Source of the DNA: Tolypeutes matacus
Lineage: Eukaryota > Chordata > Mammalia > Cingulata > Chlamyphoridae
Assembly (NCBI GenBank): GCA_026826555.1
Contig: JAKSZT010054215.1
Coordinates: 24,162,765 to 24,226,764, forward strand
Direction of reading: 5' to 3'
DNA: 64,000 nt
Shown here piece after piece: positions 31,260 to 43,539 of this stretch. Position numbers and translations under genes: made by a program. The stretch's first letter is position 1. Each line of letters begins with the position of its first letter. The notes under the pieces are model-generated. The model saw only the letters and a list, made by a program, of their open reading frames with translations. It ran no database searches and had not been told where the DNA came from.

Positions 31260-33820
31260 TCATTTTACATTGTCCATATAGTTATGATTCTTTTCTGTAA
31301 GTAAAACTGCATCTATATTTCATTTTCCAAGTGTTGGAAGTATTGACAGCTTAACAAACAAAACATACAAAAACAAATTCACAAAAACAAATTGAAAAGC
31401 AAAGCACATGATTGACCAAGGAAGAGATGCCCTTAATGAAAATGGAACGGGATGCATGCAAAACAAAAAGAAAACTGTCTAGAGGATTAACTAATTGAAG
31501 GAATATAATTATGTGTGTGTAACACTGAAGCTATGCATTTGAAGAGCTTTGAACTGCGCCAATGTTTTCGGTTGTGCTGCAGGTTGCTAAGTCAAGTCAG
31601 CCTTAACCTTTTGGATCAGTTGGTCGGCTGTTTGGCAGAACCTTCTCAGCTAGATCTTTTCAGTCAAAAATCTAAGATGATTTATTTTGTATCGCTTTGT
31701 TAAAAGCTGAATATTGTTAACCACGATTAATATTACACTGTATTTATACTTTCTCAAACTCTACCCACCCCACCGCTTCTGGTTGACCCTGTTGACTATT
31801 AATCCAGATGTAAACAACCAGATGTTTTTCTAACTTGTACAAACTGACGTGTGTCACCTATTATGGGAGGGAAAAAATGTACAGATTAAAATTATTCAGT
31901 GTTATGTACTGTAAGTTAATATTTTTGTAGAATAGACATCGATTGACTTTGCAGAGATTGGAGGCTGTCTCAACATTGCATTGTAGAAATGTAAAGTGAA
32001 GTATGCAATGGAAAGGAAAGCCTGCATAGATGAGCACTTCAGAAGAGAATGTTTGAATTGAGTATGTGGTATTTGGGGATGTCTCCGATATTGCTCTTGT
32101 ATTCTTTCTAATGGGGTTTAGTGACTAGTTTACCTGAAAGAAAATGTTATAATGCCATTTGGTTCACATGTGAAGTGCCCTCCATAGCCAAATGTTGGGA
32201 TTTTTCTTTTTGGTTGAATTGTTTGCAGATATTTAAATTTTATGAAATTTCCAAAGATTTTGGTTGATATAACCCCTTTTACCTTCTAAATGATTTGAGA
32301 TGTTCTTATGTTCTTACTGTGTGTTTTAAATATATATAAAAGAGCCACAAGCATTTAGTCTTTTAGTATTATATTTGGTAATAATAACTACTAAAAAGGG
32401 GGAAACTGAGTCTGGGTATCACTTTAGTGTCTCTTGTATAATCAATTAACATCATGTTTTAATTAAAAGGACCACATGAACAAGGTACATTAAGTTTGCT
32501 CTTTGGTTAAGTTTTCAAGGAGAAGTTGAATTCCTGTAGAAACTAAAATATTCTCCAAAAGTTAAGAAGATTCCAGTAATGTTAGGAGTGAAAAGGGGAA
32601 GTGTGGCCCAAGAAGTTGAAATAGGGAATCATTTTTAGTCTTATAATTGGATACATTCAAATAGGACCAAGTGAAATGTTTATTCTAGCCTTCAATAGCA
32701 GACCACCTTCCTCATGACTAACAGCCTAAGGAATTTCATTTGTAAGCCTCTAACAAGCATTTGCAAACAAGAGAAGAACTAGTGTGCTGCTTATAGTCAG
32801 TCCTTCCAGGATCATACATGTAAATTGCCTGTGGGACCCTTCATTCTCTGCCAGCCCGAAGATCTTATGCTTAGTAGAGGCAGGCTTCTTCAAACTGCTT
32901 ACAAGCCCACATTCTCACTATGTTATAAAGAAGCAAAGCAAGTTTTAAAAGAACTAGAAGGGCAAGAAGAAATAAAGTCACCTGGGTATTCCTGAGAGAA
33001 TTTCAATTGAGGTTTGATGAGCACTTGACCTCAAAACCCACAAGTCTTCCGTAAAGGGAGACCCAGTGACACTCGTTAGGAGCAAATGACAAGCAAGATG
33101 CAGCCTTGAATGTCTGCTGGGTGCTGTGGGATAAAATTTTTTTAAAAAGTTAGGAGCCAAAAAATATCTAGGTGTGTGCTCAGAGTGCCAAAGATTCCTG
33201 AGTCTGTACCTAAAGAGAACAAACAAGCATCTTATAGTTTGGGCTTTTTGCTACAGAAAGGTGTGTCTCTAAAACTGTTGAGTTCTGGGCCCTTTGAGAA
33301 TGAAATCACTTCATAGTTAAAACTCACCTCTGAAACGTCGCTTTCAGCTTTAGGGAGTTCGCACTTCTCTAGAATCTAGGCATGCTGGAAACCTGTTCAT
33401 GGACCTAGGTGAAGAGAATCTGGTGTAATGTAATGAAAGCTTCAGTGCTTGGAAAAGTAATAGAACTGATCTCATTTACCCTGATAGAGATGACTGAGCC
33501 TGGCCAAAACTGGCGTGATGTCTGGCTTTTCTGGGTAAAAGAAGGACCCTTTGTGTAACAGAAAATAACAAGGTCCTCATTCACATCTGTTACACTGTAT
33601 TTAGATGTCAAATGGCTCTGCCGTTGGCATGAACATTCTTCTAAGAGGAAACAGAAAGTTGCCAAGTGCAGAGGGAAAACGCTCATGCAGCATCAGACCT
33701 GCTGGCCTGAGGTTTCCCATCATAACCAGCCCATGGGTGAGGAACCCTTATTCTTGAGGAAAAAATTAAAAATTTTAAAGCATTGGAAAACTTGAATTTG
33801 TAAGAAATTATTTTCTTTTA
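31260..33820. other. Intergenic sequence just 3' of TCF4
   Basis: AT-rich, with no repeat family or coding region that I can name. The near absence of transposons for about 2.5 kb past the poly(A) signal may mean the transcribed or conserved region extends further. Confidence 0.6.
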
Positions 33821-33829
33821 CATAGCTTT

Positions 33830-33962
33830 ACTTGTGAGGCAGGTGAGGACATTTTAAAGATGGAGAAATGAAGGAAAGCAGCATGTTCAAGTCATCAGAG
33901 CTAAAAACAAGCAGTCAGTATCCTGACTTTGAACCCAGTAGTCACTGTACTGACGGAACCTT
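33830..33962 (-). repeat. MIR SINE, antisense
   Basis: Antisense MIR order: 'gaggacattttaaagatgga', then 'tttgaacccagtagtcactg'. Confidence 0.5.
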
Positions 33963-34224
33963 CCTAGGTGACTGATCTGGTTTCACATTTGAACACGATT
34001 CCTGCCCCCCACCCCCGTTCCAGCTTTATACAGGTCCATTTTTTTGTTTGTTTTTTTCTGCAGCCTTTTCATGGATTTTCTGGACATGAGAGTTTCTAAA
34101 CTTGCTTGTAGTTCTCATTTTCAACCTTATTCCACAAACTGTTAGGATATAACTAGATGTGAAAATGTTCATGCATCAAAAGACTGCTAGTCAAACTAAA
34201 ATTTCACTCTGGCCCACTTTAAAA

Positions 34225-34480
34225 AAAAAAACTTCATATTTTGCAATAATTTTAGACTTACAGAACAGTTGCAAAGATAATACAGAGTCCCCAAATACCC
34301 TTCCCCCAGCTTCCCTAATGTTAAAATCTTATCTAACCATGGCCCACTTGTCAAAACTAAGCAATTAACATTGGCACAATACTGTAAACTGAACTAGAGA
34401 CTTTATTTGAATTTCACCAGTTTTTCCACTCAGCCTTTTTCTGTTCCAGGATCCAACCCAGGAGCCCACGTTGCTATAGT
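34225..34480 (-). mobile_element. Old L1 3' end fragment
   Basis: The + strand is the reverse complement of an L1M-type 3' UTR: 'gcaataattttagacttaca', 'agttgcaaagataatacaga', 'ttccaggatccaacccagga'. Confidence 0.75.
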
Positions 34481-34754
34481 CTGGCCCCCTTAATTTTTTA
34501 GTGCTAACTCAATGGGTGTCTGCACAGCATCCTCTAGGCAGGGTCTTGCCTAAGTGAATAATAATCCACACGTCTCAAAGCAAAACACAGTCGAAACTTG
34601 ACTGTCTTGCCTTTTTCAAGTCCTCCCATTTATTTTGCATCCCTCTTTCATGAAAGGCACTGAAGCAGGAAGGAGAAGACAGGAAAAAATAGGGAGTTGG
34701 GGAGACATGCAGCATCCACAAACTGGAAAATGGAAAAAGTAAAGTATACATCGT

Positions 34755-34960
34755 TCATTCATCAGTGAACCTATTACTGGGTGCTGATTGGGTGAAAAAG
34801 CACTAAGAGTTAAAAGGCCAGCATTCCTATCTTTAAGAAGTCCACGTGGTAAAACAACAGGTGCGTCATATTCGACTGACAACAATTGCCATAAGGCAGG
34901 AGAAAACCATGCTGGGGGGTGGTGGAAAGGGGCACTAGGGTGGGCTCTAGAGAAGAAGGG
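34755..34960 (-). repeat. L2-like fragment, antisense
   Basis: Faint resemblance to the reverse complement of L2: 'attcatcagtgaacctatta', 'gggtgctgattgggtg', 'catgctggggggtggtgg'. Confidence 0.35.
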
Positions 34961-35819
34961 GCATTTGTAAAAGTCAACAAGAGGTGATTCACGCTTCGAT
35001 AGGCAGAGCAGAATATGGTTTTAAAACAATGGCAAGTTTCTCTATACTTCAAAGAAGTAGACTTGTCGGAACACACTGATGGTGGCTTAAACCAGGACAA
35101 TGCATGTTTCCAGTGTTCAGTCCAATACCTCGACTGTCAGAGTGAATCAGAAACCCTTGCCAGACCTTTACCGTCAACAGAATTGTTCAAGGCTCCTGTG
35201 CAAGGGAGAATGGAAGTTACCTAGTGGTTGCCTTTGATTGATCTCAGAACCTCAAGGTTCTCAGAGAAGGAAAGCAAGGCCCAAAGAACTCAGCTGTGTC
35301 TCCACAGTTCACTCAGTTCATGGCAGATTCTAAAGGAACTCTAGTTTCCTGATTCCCAGCCCAAGTGCCCTTTGCAACACCAGATGGTCAGGAACACATT
35401 TTGTCCTCCACAAACCCACAAGCCAAGGGCATGTGGGTGCAAGTGAAACAGAACAAATACAAAGGACTGGGGCCATGTAGCACTCAAATGAAGAAAGACG
35501 GGGAATTCAGGGTGATAGCCACAGTGACTGGAGGGAAGGGATTCCAGATGATTCCGTCATGATGAAGGAGGCAGTGACAAGATGCAGTTTGCACAAGAGG
35601 GCATTCGAGATGGGTAGGGATGTGTTAGGAGTTGAGATAGTGTGGAGGCCAAGGATACCCAAATGAAAAGATCCTGTGGGAAAAAGCACCACTACCAGTA
35701 TTATTTTGTTAATTTGTATCATTCCTTGCTCCAAAGGGCAATAAGGCAAGGGAGCTTTCCTTTCCTTCCCACTTTCACAAGTGTAAGCACCTAAAACCAT
35801 TTATAAGATATATACTATT

Positions 35820-35910
35820 AAACAAGCTGCTCAACCTCACTCATTTCCCTCATCTGTGAAATGGGGTTAATAGCACCTGCATCTTGGGGAAATTATTATA
35901 AAATAATGTG
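35820..35910 (+). repeat. MIR SINE fragment
   Basis: 'ctcatttccctcatctgtga' followed by 'aatggggttaatagcacctg' is the 3' half of MIR in sense orientation. Confidence 0.7.
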
Positions 35911-36954
35911 TATGGTGTCCTTGCTCCATCCAATGTGGGCACATAGAGATGGCATGTCATGTAACATACATACATTCCCCAATTACAGGACTGCAATCGT
36001 GGCCTCTTTCCAACTTTTTGCTTCCCCCAACCCATCCTTCATAGGCAGGAAGAGTCATCAGGATCATACCATGCATCTTCCCAGAGATGTGAAGTCCCAT
36101 TTCCTCTTGCGTATCATGACACACCTACCTACCTAGTATTAGAAAAACCTGAAAACAGAAGGAACTATCCCGTAAGGAATGTGTTCAAGCAGGGGCTCCA
36201 CCTAATGAAAGCTTGGTTTTCAAAATGATGGCACTTCCACAAGCATCATTTCTTTCAGCCTCACTACAAATCCAAGAAATAAGTGTTGTCACCCACGCTG
36301 TAGAAATAGAGCTACCAAGTTGGAAGACTGCAGTCACTGCAGATAATCAGAGGCAGATCCAGGTCTGTCTGATGTCCAGGCTGGTGGACCTTACACGATC
36401 CCACAGCTGCTTTGCCTGGCTGGAGTTGAGGGGGTGAATTCACTGGCCTGGATTCAAACATGCCTCACACTCATTCTAATTTGGAAGGTGGCTCCACTTG
36501 TGGGATGGCAGGCCCTTTGGAGGCTTTGTTCCCGCCAGGCAAACCAGCACACCAGTACCGTGCCCAACCTGATCCACCTACACCGGCTTCCTTCTCTCCA
36601 TCTGTAATTCAAATACAGCTCTCCCATCTTCTGCGAGCTGCTTAAGATCATCCCATCAATTTAAAATATCATTTAGTTATCATCTGGGGATCACAGATCA
36701 TGAGAAAACCACTGTGCCAGGTACCAAGAAGAAGGCAAACTTGTTACCACAGGAAGCTTAAAATCTCTTGGAGAGTAAAGCACACAAACAAGTATAAATG
36801 GAAAAGGAAGCAACTGGACTGCTTCAGTAAGTATTGTAGACCTTAATATACCTCAAAAAATTACATCTCAATTAACTAAATCATAAAGAAGAACAAATGA
36901 TAACACTTTTTCTGTTTCAAATCCAGCTTGTATATTATTTTTTTAATCCACATA

Positions 36955-37110
36955 ATTCTATTAGGTGGATATTATTATTATCCCCAGGTCACAGATGAAG
37001 AAACTGAGGCACAGAGGGATTGTTTGGCAAATAGCAGAAAGGGGTAAGATTGAGATTCAGGTCATTTGACTCCAGATCTGAAATCAAAGCAGGCCCCAAA
37101 TTTTGCTGTG
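36955..37110 (-). repeat. MIR SINE, antisense
   Basis: 'attattatccccaggtcaca' and 'gatgaagaaactgaggcaca' are diagnostic for antisense MIR. A second worn copy follows at about 37140-37265. Confidence 0.75.
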
Positions 37111-37269
37111 ACATGGATGCTAGAATTAATTAGCAACTTATTTTCACAACAATTCAATGAAATTTACAGAGAAACACAAGGCTCAGAGACATTAGATCAA
37201 GTTATAAGATCATGCTTCCAGTAAGTGACCAAGATAGGATTTAAACGTCGAAGCATCCAACGCCAAATT

Positions 37270-38085
37270 CTGCACTTAGCACCCAAGACCCTGTTGTCTT
37301 TAAAAGAGAGGAATGAAGCAAAGGTAAATACAAGAGAAGAGAAACCTCGGGCCCTTGTGCAGAGAGGGCATCACCTCTGTGACCAGAGCATGAGGAATCA
37401 ATCCTCTGTGAAGAAGCAGGCGAAGCCCACAGAACGCATTTAATAAAGATGTGTGCAGTTCTTCCCTCCGCCAATACTCGAAGCAATTTGGAAGGTCGTT
37501 TCTGAGTTGCCGGAGGCTGCCCACCTAATGGCCCTGCCTGGAGGAGAAGCTGGTCTCCTCCCAATTTTCCCAGAGAACTTGCCAAGAGAAACATTTAATC
37601 TGGTGCCCCATTATCATCTTTTTCACAAGGTCACTGCAGCTGTAACTAGACAGCCCAAATATTTATTCATTCCCCACCTCTTTGGTGGGTGCCCACTGCG
37701 TAAGTGCTGGGTGAGCAGAGGCAGGTGGGGGTGGGGGGAAGAGGCTGACGCTGGGGGTTGCGGGGGGAGGGCACTGGGTGGGAAAAAAGCAAAGGGTGTT
37801 ATTGTGGGGTGCACCCAGGGTGCTTTCAGGGTTCAGTGGAGGGACACCAATGGGGAGGGGGCCCAGGCAAAGGAGCAGAGGGGTATTAGAGAAGGCTTCA
37901 CAGCGAGGGTAATGAGTGGAGGTGGTCTTGCTGAACGAGAATGACATTTCCGTGCAGGAAAAGTTAAGAAGGAAATTGATGGTATAGTGTGATACTGAAG
38001 TCCCCCTTCTGAGGACGCCAAGCAATTCCAAATGGCTTTAGTGCAGGAGGCAAGGAGTGTTCGGGGAAGCAGGGGTCATGATGCC
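37270..38085. other. Unassigned intergenic stretch, G-rich
   Basis: No gene found. A 163-codon + frame at 37453-37944 crosses G-rich low-complexity sequence (around 37720-37790) and shows no recognisable domain or splice context. It may include an L2-like antisense fragment, but the match is weak. Confidence 0.5.
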
Positions 38086-38094
38086 GATAGGGAC

Positions 38095-38405
38095 TTTTTT
38101 TTTTTTTTTTTTTTTTTTATTATTATTATGGGTAAAAATCAAAATTCTCACAATACATACAAACATTTGTAAGATGATATATAAATATATATGCATATAT
38201 GTGTATTTGCTTACAAAAATGTTATTTATATATATATATATACATATATTTTAAGAGGTGCTTAGATTACCTAAAATATTACACGGAACCCACTGGGATT
38301 CCCATGTTTCCCACATCCCAGACCTCCCATCACATCCCACACAAACATCTCCCACAGTGTGGCCCACCAACCTCAATGAACTTACACATCCTGGAGCCTT
38401 GCCAC
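38095..38405 (-). mobile_element. Lineage-specific L1 3' end (second copy)
   Basis: A poly(T) run (about 38095-38119) precedes 'atgggtaaaaatcaaaattc', the TA-rich microsatellite, and 'aagaggtgcttagattacct'. This is the reverse complement of the insertion at 13.3 kb and nearly identical to it for about 300 nt. Similarity ends near 'gccttgccaccaac' at about 38406. I could not find a target-site duplication. Confidence 0.8.
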
Positions 38406-38409
38406 CAAC

Positions 38410-39500
38410 TTTGTGCCGTCCTGTTGGCAATGGAGCTCCTGAGGAATTCATGTAGAGAAGTGATTTAATCGGAGTTGCCTTTCAGAAGGCCCCTTCCTTG
38501 CCACGTTTTGCTTCGGTTTCCGTGGGATACCCAGGCCATCGGTGTCAGAGGCAGCAAGAGCTGAAGCAGGTTTGGTCTACCCTGGTCCCAGAGTCAGGCT
38601 CGTGGTTTCCAGCTGTTCCTGCTCTTCCCCCAGGAAAACGAGCTGAGCTGTGGAGGGCAAGCCTCAGCGCCAGGAGCAGTCAGAGAAGGGCTTAACCAGC
38701 TTCCCTGACGGAGCTGAGAGCCGTTCCAGAGGAAAGAGCATTGATAGTTTCTCTGAATTGGTGCCGGGTTATCTGGAATTGGTTCTCTGACTAGATTTAA
38801 AGAGATGAATGACCCTGTTTCCAGTGGTAAAGGGCACTGGTAATCCATGGCACCCAGTGGCAAAACAGATACTCAGATTATCGCCTGTAGATATCTGTAA
38901 CCAAGTGCCAAGAGAAGGCCAGGCTCTGGGTGCCTGAGTGTTTGCTGCCGTAGTACATTTTAGCCAAACTAGGGAGTGTAATGGGGTGGGTTGATTGTTT
39001 CTAATTGTGCTGGAGAATGTGGGAACAGAAAAATGATGATCTCAGAGCATTGAATCCCCAGCTCAATATCTGCATAAGGGACCTGAAAGTCTCTTTGACT
39101 TCCCAAAATGAAATCTTCATCTCCTACAGCCACAGGGCCAAGAGTTCTGAAAAGCCTGTTGGTGATTGCATTACAAAGCAAATTGAATTTCCTCCAGGGG
39201 TTTCCTTTGTTAAAGTTTGTGCAATGGTTGGGAAGGAATGGGATCCTAAAAATTAGGAAGAAGGCATTTGGGCAGACTCTGAAACTAGGGACCTTGAACT
39301 CCCAAATTCTGCCAAACCTTCCTTGCCAGTAGAAGCAGCTCTTACATCTTCCGGGGGAGGTCAGTCTTCTTGCCTGAAGAACTCCTAGTTGCCTCCCTTT
39401 AGGAAATTGCCTTGCAAGGCACCGGCGGTTCTCCTCGGGACCTACCCTCACCACCTCTTTTGCTTCTAGACCTAGAACCAGATGCAAGTCTCAGCAAGGC
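38410..39500. other. Unassigned intergenic stretch
   Basis: No repeat or gene recognised. A 172-codon - frame at 38969-39487 has no domain I know and no supporting context; I treat it as chance. Confidence 0.5.
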
Positions 39501-40465
39501 CCAAAGGGTGAGGTACAAGGTATAACCATGAGCAGGGACAATACACACCAAAAGAAAGGGGTGATTTGGACCAATTGTACTGATGGAAACCTGGGGGATG
39601 TGTGTGGGAATGGATCGTCAGAGTGTGAGGTTAAAGAGAAAGGAATATAAAATTAGATCAGGACAAATTGATCAATATGGGCTCACTAAGCAGAGACTCC
39701 AGATTCGTTGTTTTACCTCACAGCGCTAGGAATGGCTCTAACAATTTGCTTGGGTGGTTGACTGAAACATGAACTAAAAGATGGCCAATGCTAAATGAAG
39801 CTGAAGTGCCCAAACTTCCTTGGTATACTGTAGGGGAAGGTATCCAAAGGCTTAGGGAGATTGGAATGTTAGAGCAGATTTATCACGTGAGATCTATTCA
39901 TCCGGCTGGGGAGGTCCAGAGGCCTGAGAAGAGCCCCAGAATCTCCAGTGGGGATGATGGGATCCCTGTTGGTGGTACATACTGGCCAAAGGCAAGGCGG
40001 GCATGGCCACTGAGGTGGACAGCAGAGTCAGAGGAGTGATGAGAGCAGTCTGACTCACCTGTGGCACTGGCTGGCTGGTTGTGGTGTCCCTAGAAAAGAA
40101 ATACATGCCTAGCCTACTAAAGTCTTGCTTGATCTGTGTGAATGGAAGTGCTTTAGGTATAGAGGACTAAAGTCTTGCATGAATCAACAAAATAGTCATG
40201 GCTACTTAATCAACTCCCAGATTTGAGCCAGTTCATTGATCCCAAGCCCCTTGAAGAAAGGGGAAGCTAGAGAAAGGCCCCTGCCACACCTCCAAAGCGT
40301 GTGCTGTCAGTCTTCCTCCCAGCCCTCTCCAAAGGGACCTGTGACCATTTGCCAGAGCGACCATGGATTGAGGAAGGAGAAATAACCAGACTTTCGGGGG
40401 ATTACTGGACACTGGCTCTGACCTGCTCAATCCCGAGGAGACCCAAAATAGCATTATAAATGAAT
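39500..40465 (+). mobile_element. Decayed endogenous retrovirus internal fragment (gag/pro region)
   Basis: The sequence around 39.65-39.96 kb reads like internal sequence of an old mammalian endogenous retrovirus that I recall from other genomes. At 40408-40416 a short frame encodes Asp-Thr-Gly preceded by two leucines and followed by Ser-Asp, which is the aspartic protease active-site signature of retroviruses. The surrounding frames are broken by stops and indels and no long ORF remains. No flanking LTR pair was found. Class (ERV1 or ERVL) is uncertain. It is an inert relic. Confidence 0.6.
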
Positions 40466-40744
40466 ACTGTGACATTTTGGGAAACTTGTATCTACAGCTG
40501 TGTGCTTGGGAGCCTCCCAGTGCTTAGTGGCTTTTCTGATGAATCAGTGGTGAATTAACAAAAGTGATTTTTTTATATGGTATAATGAAATGTGTCCGTT
40601 TTTGGAAAGATCTGCATAGCTCAGTGAACCAGTATCTCAAGTGACCAGTACATGATCTTATATAATCATGCATGGGTAAAAGATCTGTTCAAAGTGTAAG
40701 ATAGACCAGTGAATTTTTAAGGTAACAGAGGATAAAAGGTCATT

Positions 40745-41012
40745 GATATGGTTTCAAAATCCAGCTATCAGCTATCTTTCAAGAGCTACCACCTGTCAGT
40801 TTTGGCATAGTATCAAAAAAGAATATCCCACACTTCACCAACAGTGAACCCTAAGTTAGACCATGGACTAGTTAATAGTACAATTACAAAAATGTACTTT
40901 CACCAATTTTAACAAATGTTCCACACCAATGAGAATCCTGTATTTTATGCATGGTTGTTCTGCAAACGCACAACTTCTCTAATAAAGAAGAAGAAAACAA
41001 CAACAACAAAGA
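40745..41012 (+). mobile_element. L1 3' end fragment
   Basis: 'cccacacttcaccaacagtg', 'gttagaccatggactagtta' and 'gcacaacttctctaataaag' followed by an A-rich AAC tail resemble an L1 3' end of a family different from the 13.3-kb type. Confidence 0.55.
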
Positions 41013-41338
41013 AACTTCACCATTATCTGAAAAGACTATTAAGTACTCTTCCCTTTTCCAACTTTACATCTGTGTGAGTCTGATTTTCTTCAGATTTTCA
41101 AGTGAAACAATATACTGCAACAGATTGAAGGCAGAAGCAGATATGATAATCCAGCCATCTTCTAATTCATAAATTAAAGAGATTTGCAAAAATGCAAAAT
41201 AATGCTACTCTTCTTATTAAATTTTTTTGTTGTTTTTGAAAATGTTATTTTTAATTTTAAAAACTACCTTAGTTTTAAAGATGCAATGTGTTTATTGTTG
41301 GTATTTTTCAAATGCATAAATGTTTTTTTACAATTTCT

Positions 41339-41726
41339 CCATTTTAATTCTGCCCCCCCCCACTGTTTTTGCTGTCTGTGTCCATTCGCTGTGTAATCTT
41401 CTGTGTCTGTTTCTTTTTGTCTTTTCTTCTCATTTTTTTCCTCTAGGCTTCACCAGGATTCTATCTTGGGGACCTCCGATATAGGAGAGAGGTACCCCGT
41501 TGCTTGTGCCGCCTCAGTTTCTGGTCTCTGTCGCGTCTTGCTTTGACTTTCCCCTGCATCTCTCTTTTGTTGCGTCATCATCTTCTGCGTCATCATCTTG
41601 CTGCATGGCTGGCCTTGTGGGCCTGGCTCGCCTTTACCGGGAGGCCCCGGGGGTCGAACCTGGGTCCTCCCATATGGTAGACAGAAGCCCAGTCGCTTGA
41701 GCCACATCCGTGTCCCCATTTTAATT
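41339..41726 (-). mobile_element. Chimeric DAS-SINE (tRNA domain fused to a non-tRNA segment) with target-site duplication
   Basis: On the - strand the element starts with 'ggggacacggatgtggctca', a tRNA-derived domain whose B box lies at 41650-41660 (+ strand GGGGTCGAACC), and continues into about 200 nt unrelated to tRNA. It ends near a C/G run at 41353-41361. ccattttaatt at 41339-41349 and 41716-41726 flanks it as a target-site duplication. The architecture matches the chimeric DAS-SINE subfamilies described in armadillo (tRNA-Ala domain plus a segment of about 180 nt). The flanking ORFs are shadows. Confidence 0.85.
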
Positions 41727-41840
41727 TCTAAAATGGTAAATATTGAGGGTTATAATGCACATGAATGGAAGCTCTTTGGGGTTATCAATTTTTAAGAGCA
41801 TAAAGGGATCCTGCAAACAGTATGAAAACTGCTACCCTAG
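41727..41840 (+). repeat. Old interspersed repeat end, paired with 42930-43005
   Basis: 'ctaaaatggtaaatattgag' and 'catgaatggaagctctttgg' recur in similar form at 42938-42995 ('ctaatatggtaaattttgag'). I recognise it as the terminal part of an ancient DNA-transposon-like mammalian repeat but cannot name the family. Confidence 0.5.
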
Positions 41841-42029
41841 GCCTAGCTAAGCTGTATTCAGCAAGTATATAAAATAAGAAGAGAAGATCAAGGACAGATT
41901 GGTGTAACACCTGAATTTAAGGGACACAGCTCCTCTCTGACTCCAAGTATGACTCATGCTGCTTCTTTCCAGAGCACTCAATCTCTTCACCAGGCTAACA
42001 TCTACACATTCTTCAAATTGCAGCTGGGA

Positions 42030-42265
42030 GACCATATATCCGCTTTAGGCAACACTTGCCTGCCACCTGTGCAGGGCCTCCTGGTTCACACTTGCACTTT
42101 CATATCACGCTTATCACAACTCTAATTCTACAGTTATTATGTAATTACTTGCTTACGGCTTATTTTCCCCCATCAGACTGTTGGCTCTGTATGGACAAGG
42201 ACCTTCCCACTTGCTACCCAGGGCCTGGCACATAGTAGACTCTCTAAACATATTAACTGATTAAA
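42030..42265 (+). repeat. LINE-2 3' end
   Basis: Sense L2 order: 'cagactgttggctctgtatg', 'acccagggcctggcacatag' and 'tagactctctaaacatatta'. Confidence 0.75.
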
Positions 42266-42729
42266 AGGATGTGGATGAGAAGGAAGATTGAAGAGAAAGT
42301 TTGAAATGCCCGTAGCACCATACCATTTATAGAGGCATTCTGTATTTGTTGTTATTCCCATCCTCTGCACCTCTTTGAAAACGAAATATTTTAAGAATGC
42401 TGAATAGTGAAGAAAAAGTATATAATAAACTAAGCTATTTGTTTTTAAAGATACATACATATCTAAGGGAATATTGTAACTAAAATACATAGTGTGGCAG
42501 CTGGATGGGGAGTTGAGGAAAGAGAGTGGAGATGGGGGAAAGGAGAAAAAATAAAATTGAAAGGAATGGCTGAAAGTGGACAATGAAGTACATAAGTGTA
42601 AGTCATTTCTGCTCACTTGTCTCTCAACAGTTAAAAAAAAAATAGTGAATGACCGAAAACACTCTGAGATGAAGGAGAGCCAGAAGAAGGTGTCATAAAA
42701 TCAGGGAAGTGAGTTTTAAGGAAGGAGTT

Positions 42730-42775
42730 ATTTAAATTCATTTATTTGTTTATTTATTTATTTATTATTTTAGAA
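42730..42775. repeat. (TTTA)n microsatellite
   Basis: Tandem TTTA units, imperfect, possibly the worn tail of an antisense retroposon. Confidence 0.8.
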
Positions 42776-43005
42776 ACTTTATAAAATATTTTTGGATTGC
42801 CTATGCCTGTACTCCCCGTTCCCAGTGTTCCCAGAGTAAAGGAATTTACAATTTGGAGTGGCAGTAAGAACTTAGATTTAAGGAAGGAGTTATTTTTCAA
42901 ATGAGTTAATAAATACATTTTAGAAACTCTCTATTTCATTTCTAATATGGTAAATTTTGAGGGCAATAACCCACATGAACCAAAGCTCTTGGGGGCTCAT
43001 CCTCA

Positions 43006-43260
43006 ACCGTGTTCAACGTTGTCAAATGCAACCAACAGAGCAGCTGCCATCCAGACGGTTAAGTGCCTTGGGGGCGCTGCGTGTCGTGGCCGGCTTCGGC
43101 AGCCCTCGGTGTCCTGTCTTCCTGAAATTCTCCACCTCAGCCATCAGCATGGCCACCACCAGCAGCAGACCCTGAAATGCTTAAAACTGAGGACTGGCAC
43201 CAGGCTGCATTGGGGTGCTTTTTGGGTGATTGATCCATAAATGCCAATTCGAATTTTTAC
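43006..43260. other. Unexplained GC-rich island, possible retrocopy fragment
   Basis: A GC-rich block with several CpG sits between AT-rich repeats and interrupts an old repeat end. It reads like mRNA-derived sequence, with 'gccatcagcatggccaccac' and 'cagcagcagaccctgaaatg'. Short frames on both strands contain stops. I could not match it to any gene. Confidence 0.3.
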
Positions 43261-43539
43261 CACGGCCCAGGCTTTTGTCGTGTACTCAGGGAGAATATTC
43301 ATTGGCCAAAGATATCGATGATGGTGCTTCTGGTGATACATTACCAAAAACAAAAATAAACACCCCACAAATGAAGGACAGTGATATCCTATTTCTGGTG
43401 ATATGGTTGGTGGATAGATGGATTGACATTCCTACTTAAAATAACTGAAAGTCCTGAACAAAATATTTTTTTAAAAAATCTTAAATGCACTGATGAGTTG
43501 AAAACACACTAAACAATTCACAGGCCAAAACACTACATA

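Noticed and set aside
37453..37944. 163-codon open frame on the + strand
   Set aside because: Glycine/arginine content comes from G-rich low-complexity DNA; no domain.
38969..39487. 172-codon open frame on the - strand
   Set aside because: No domain, no splice or promoter context, mixed composition; likely chance.
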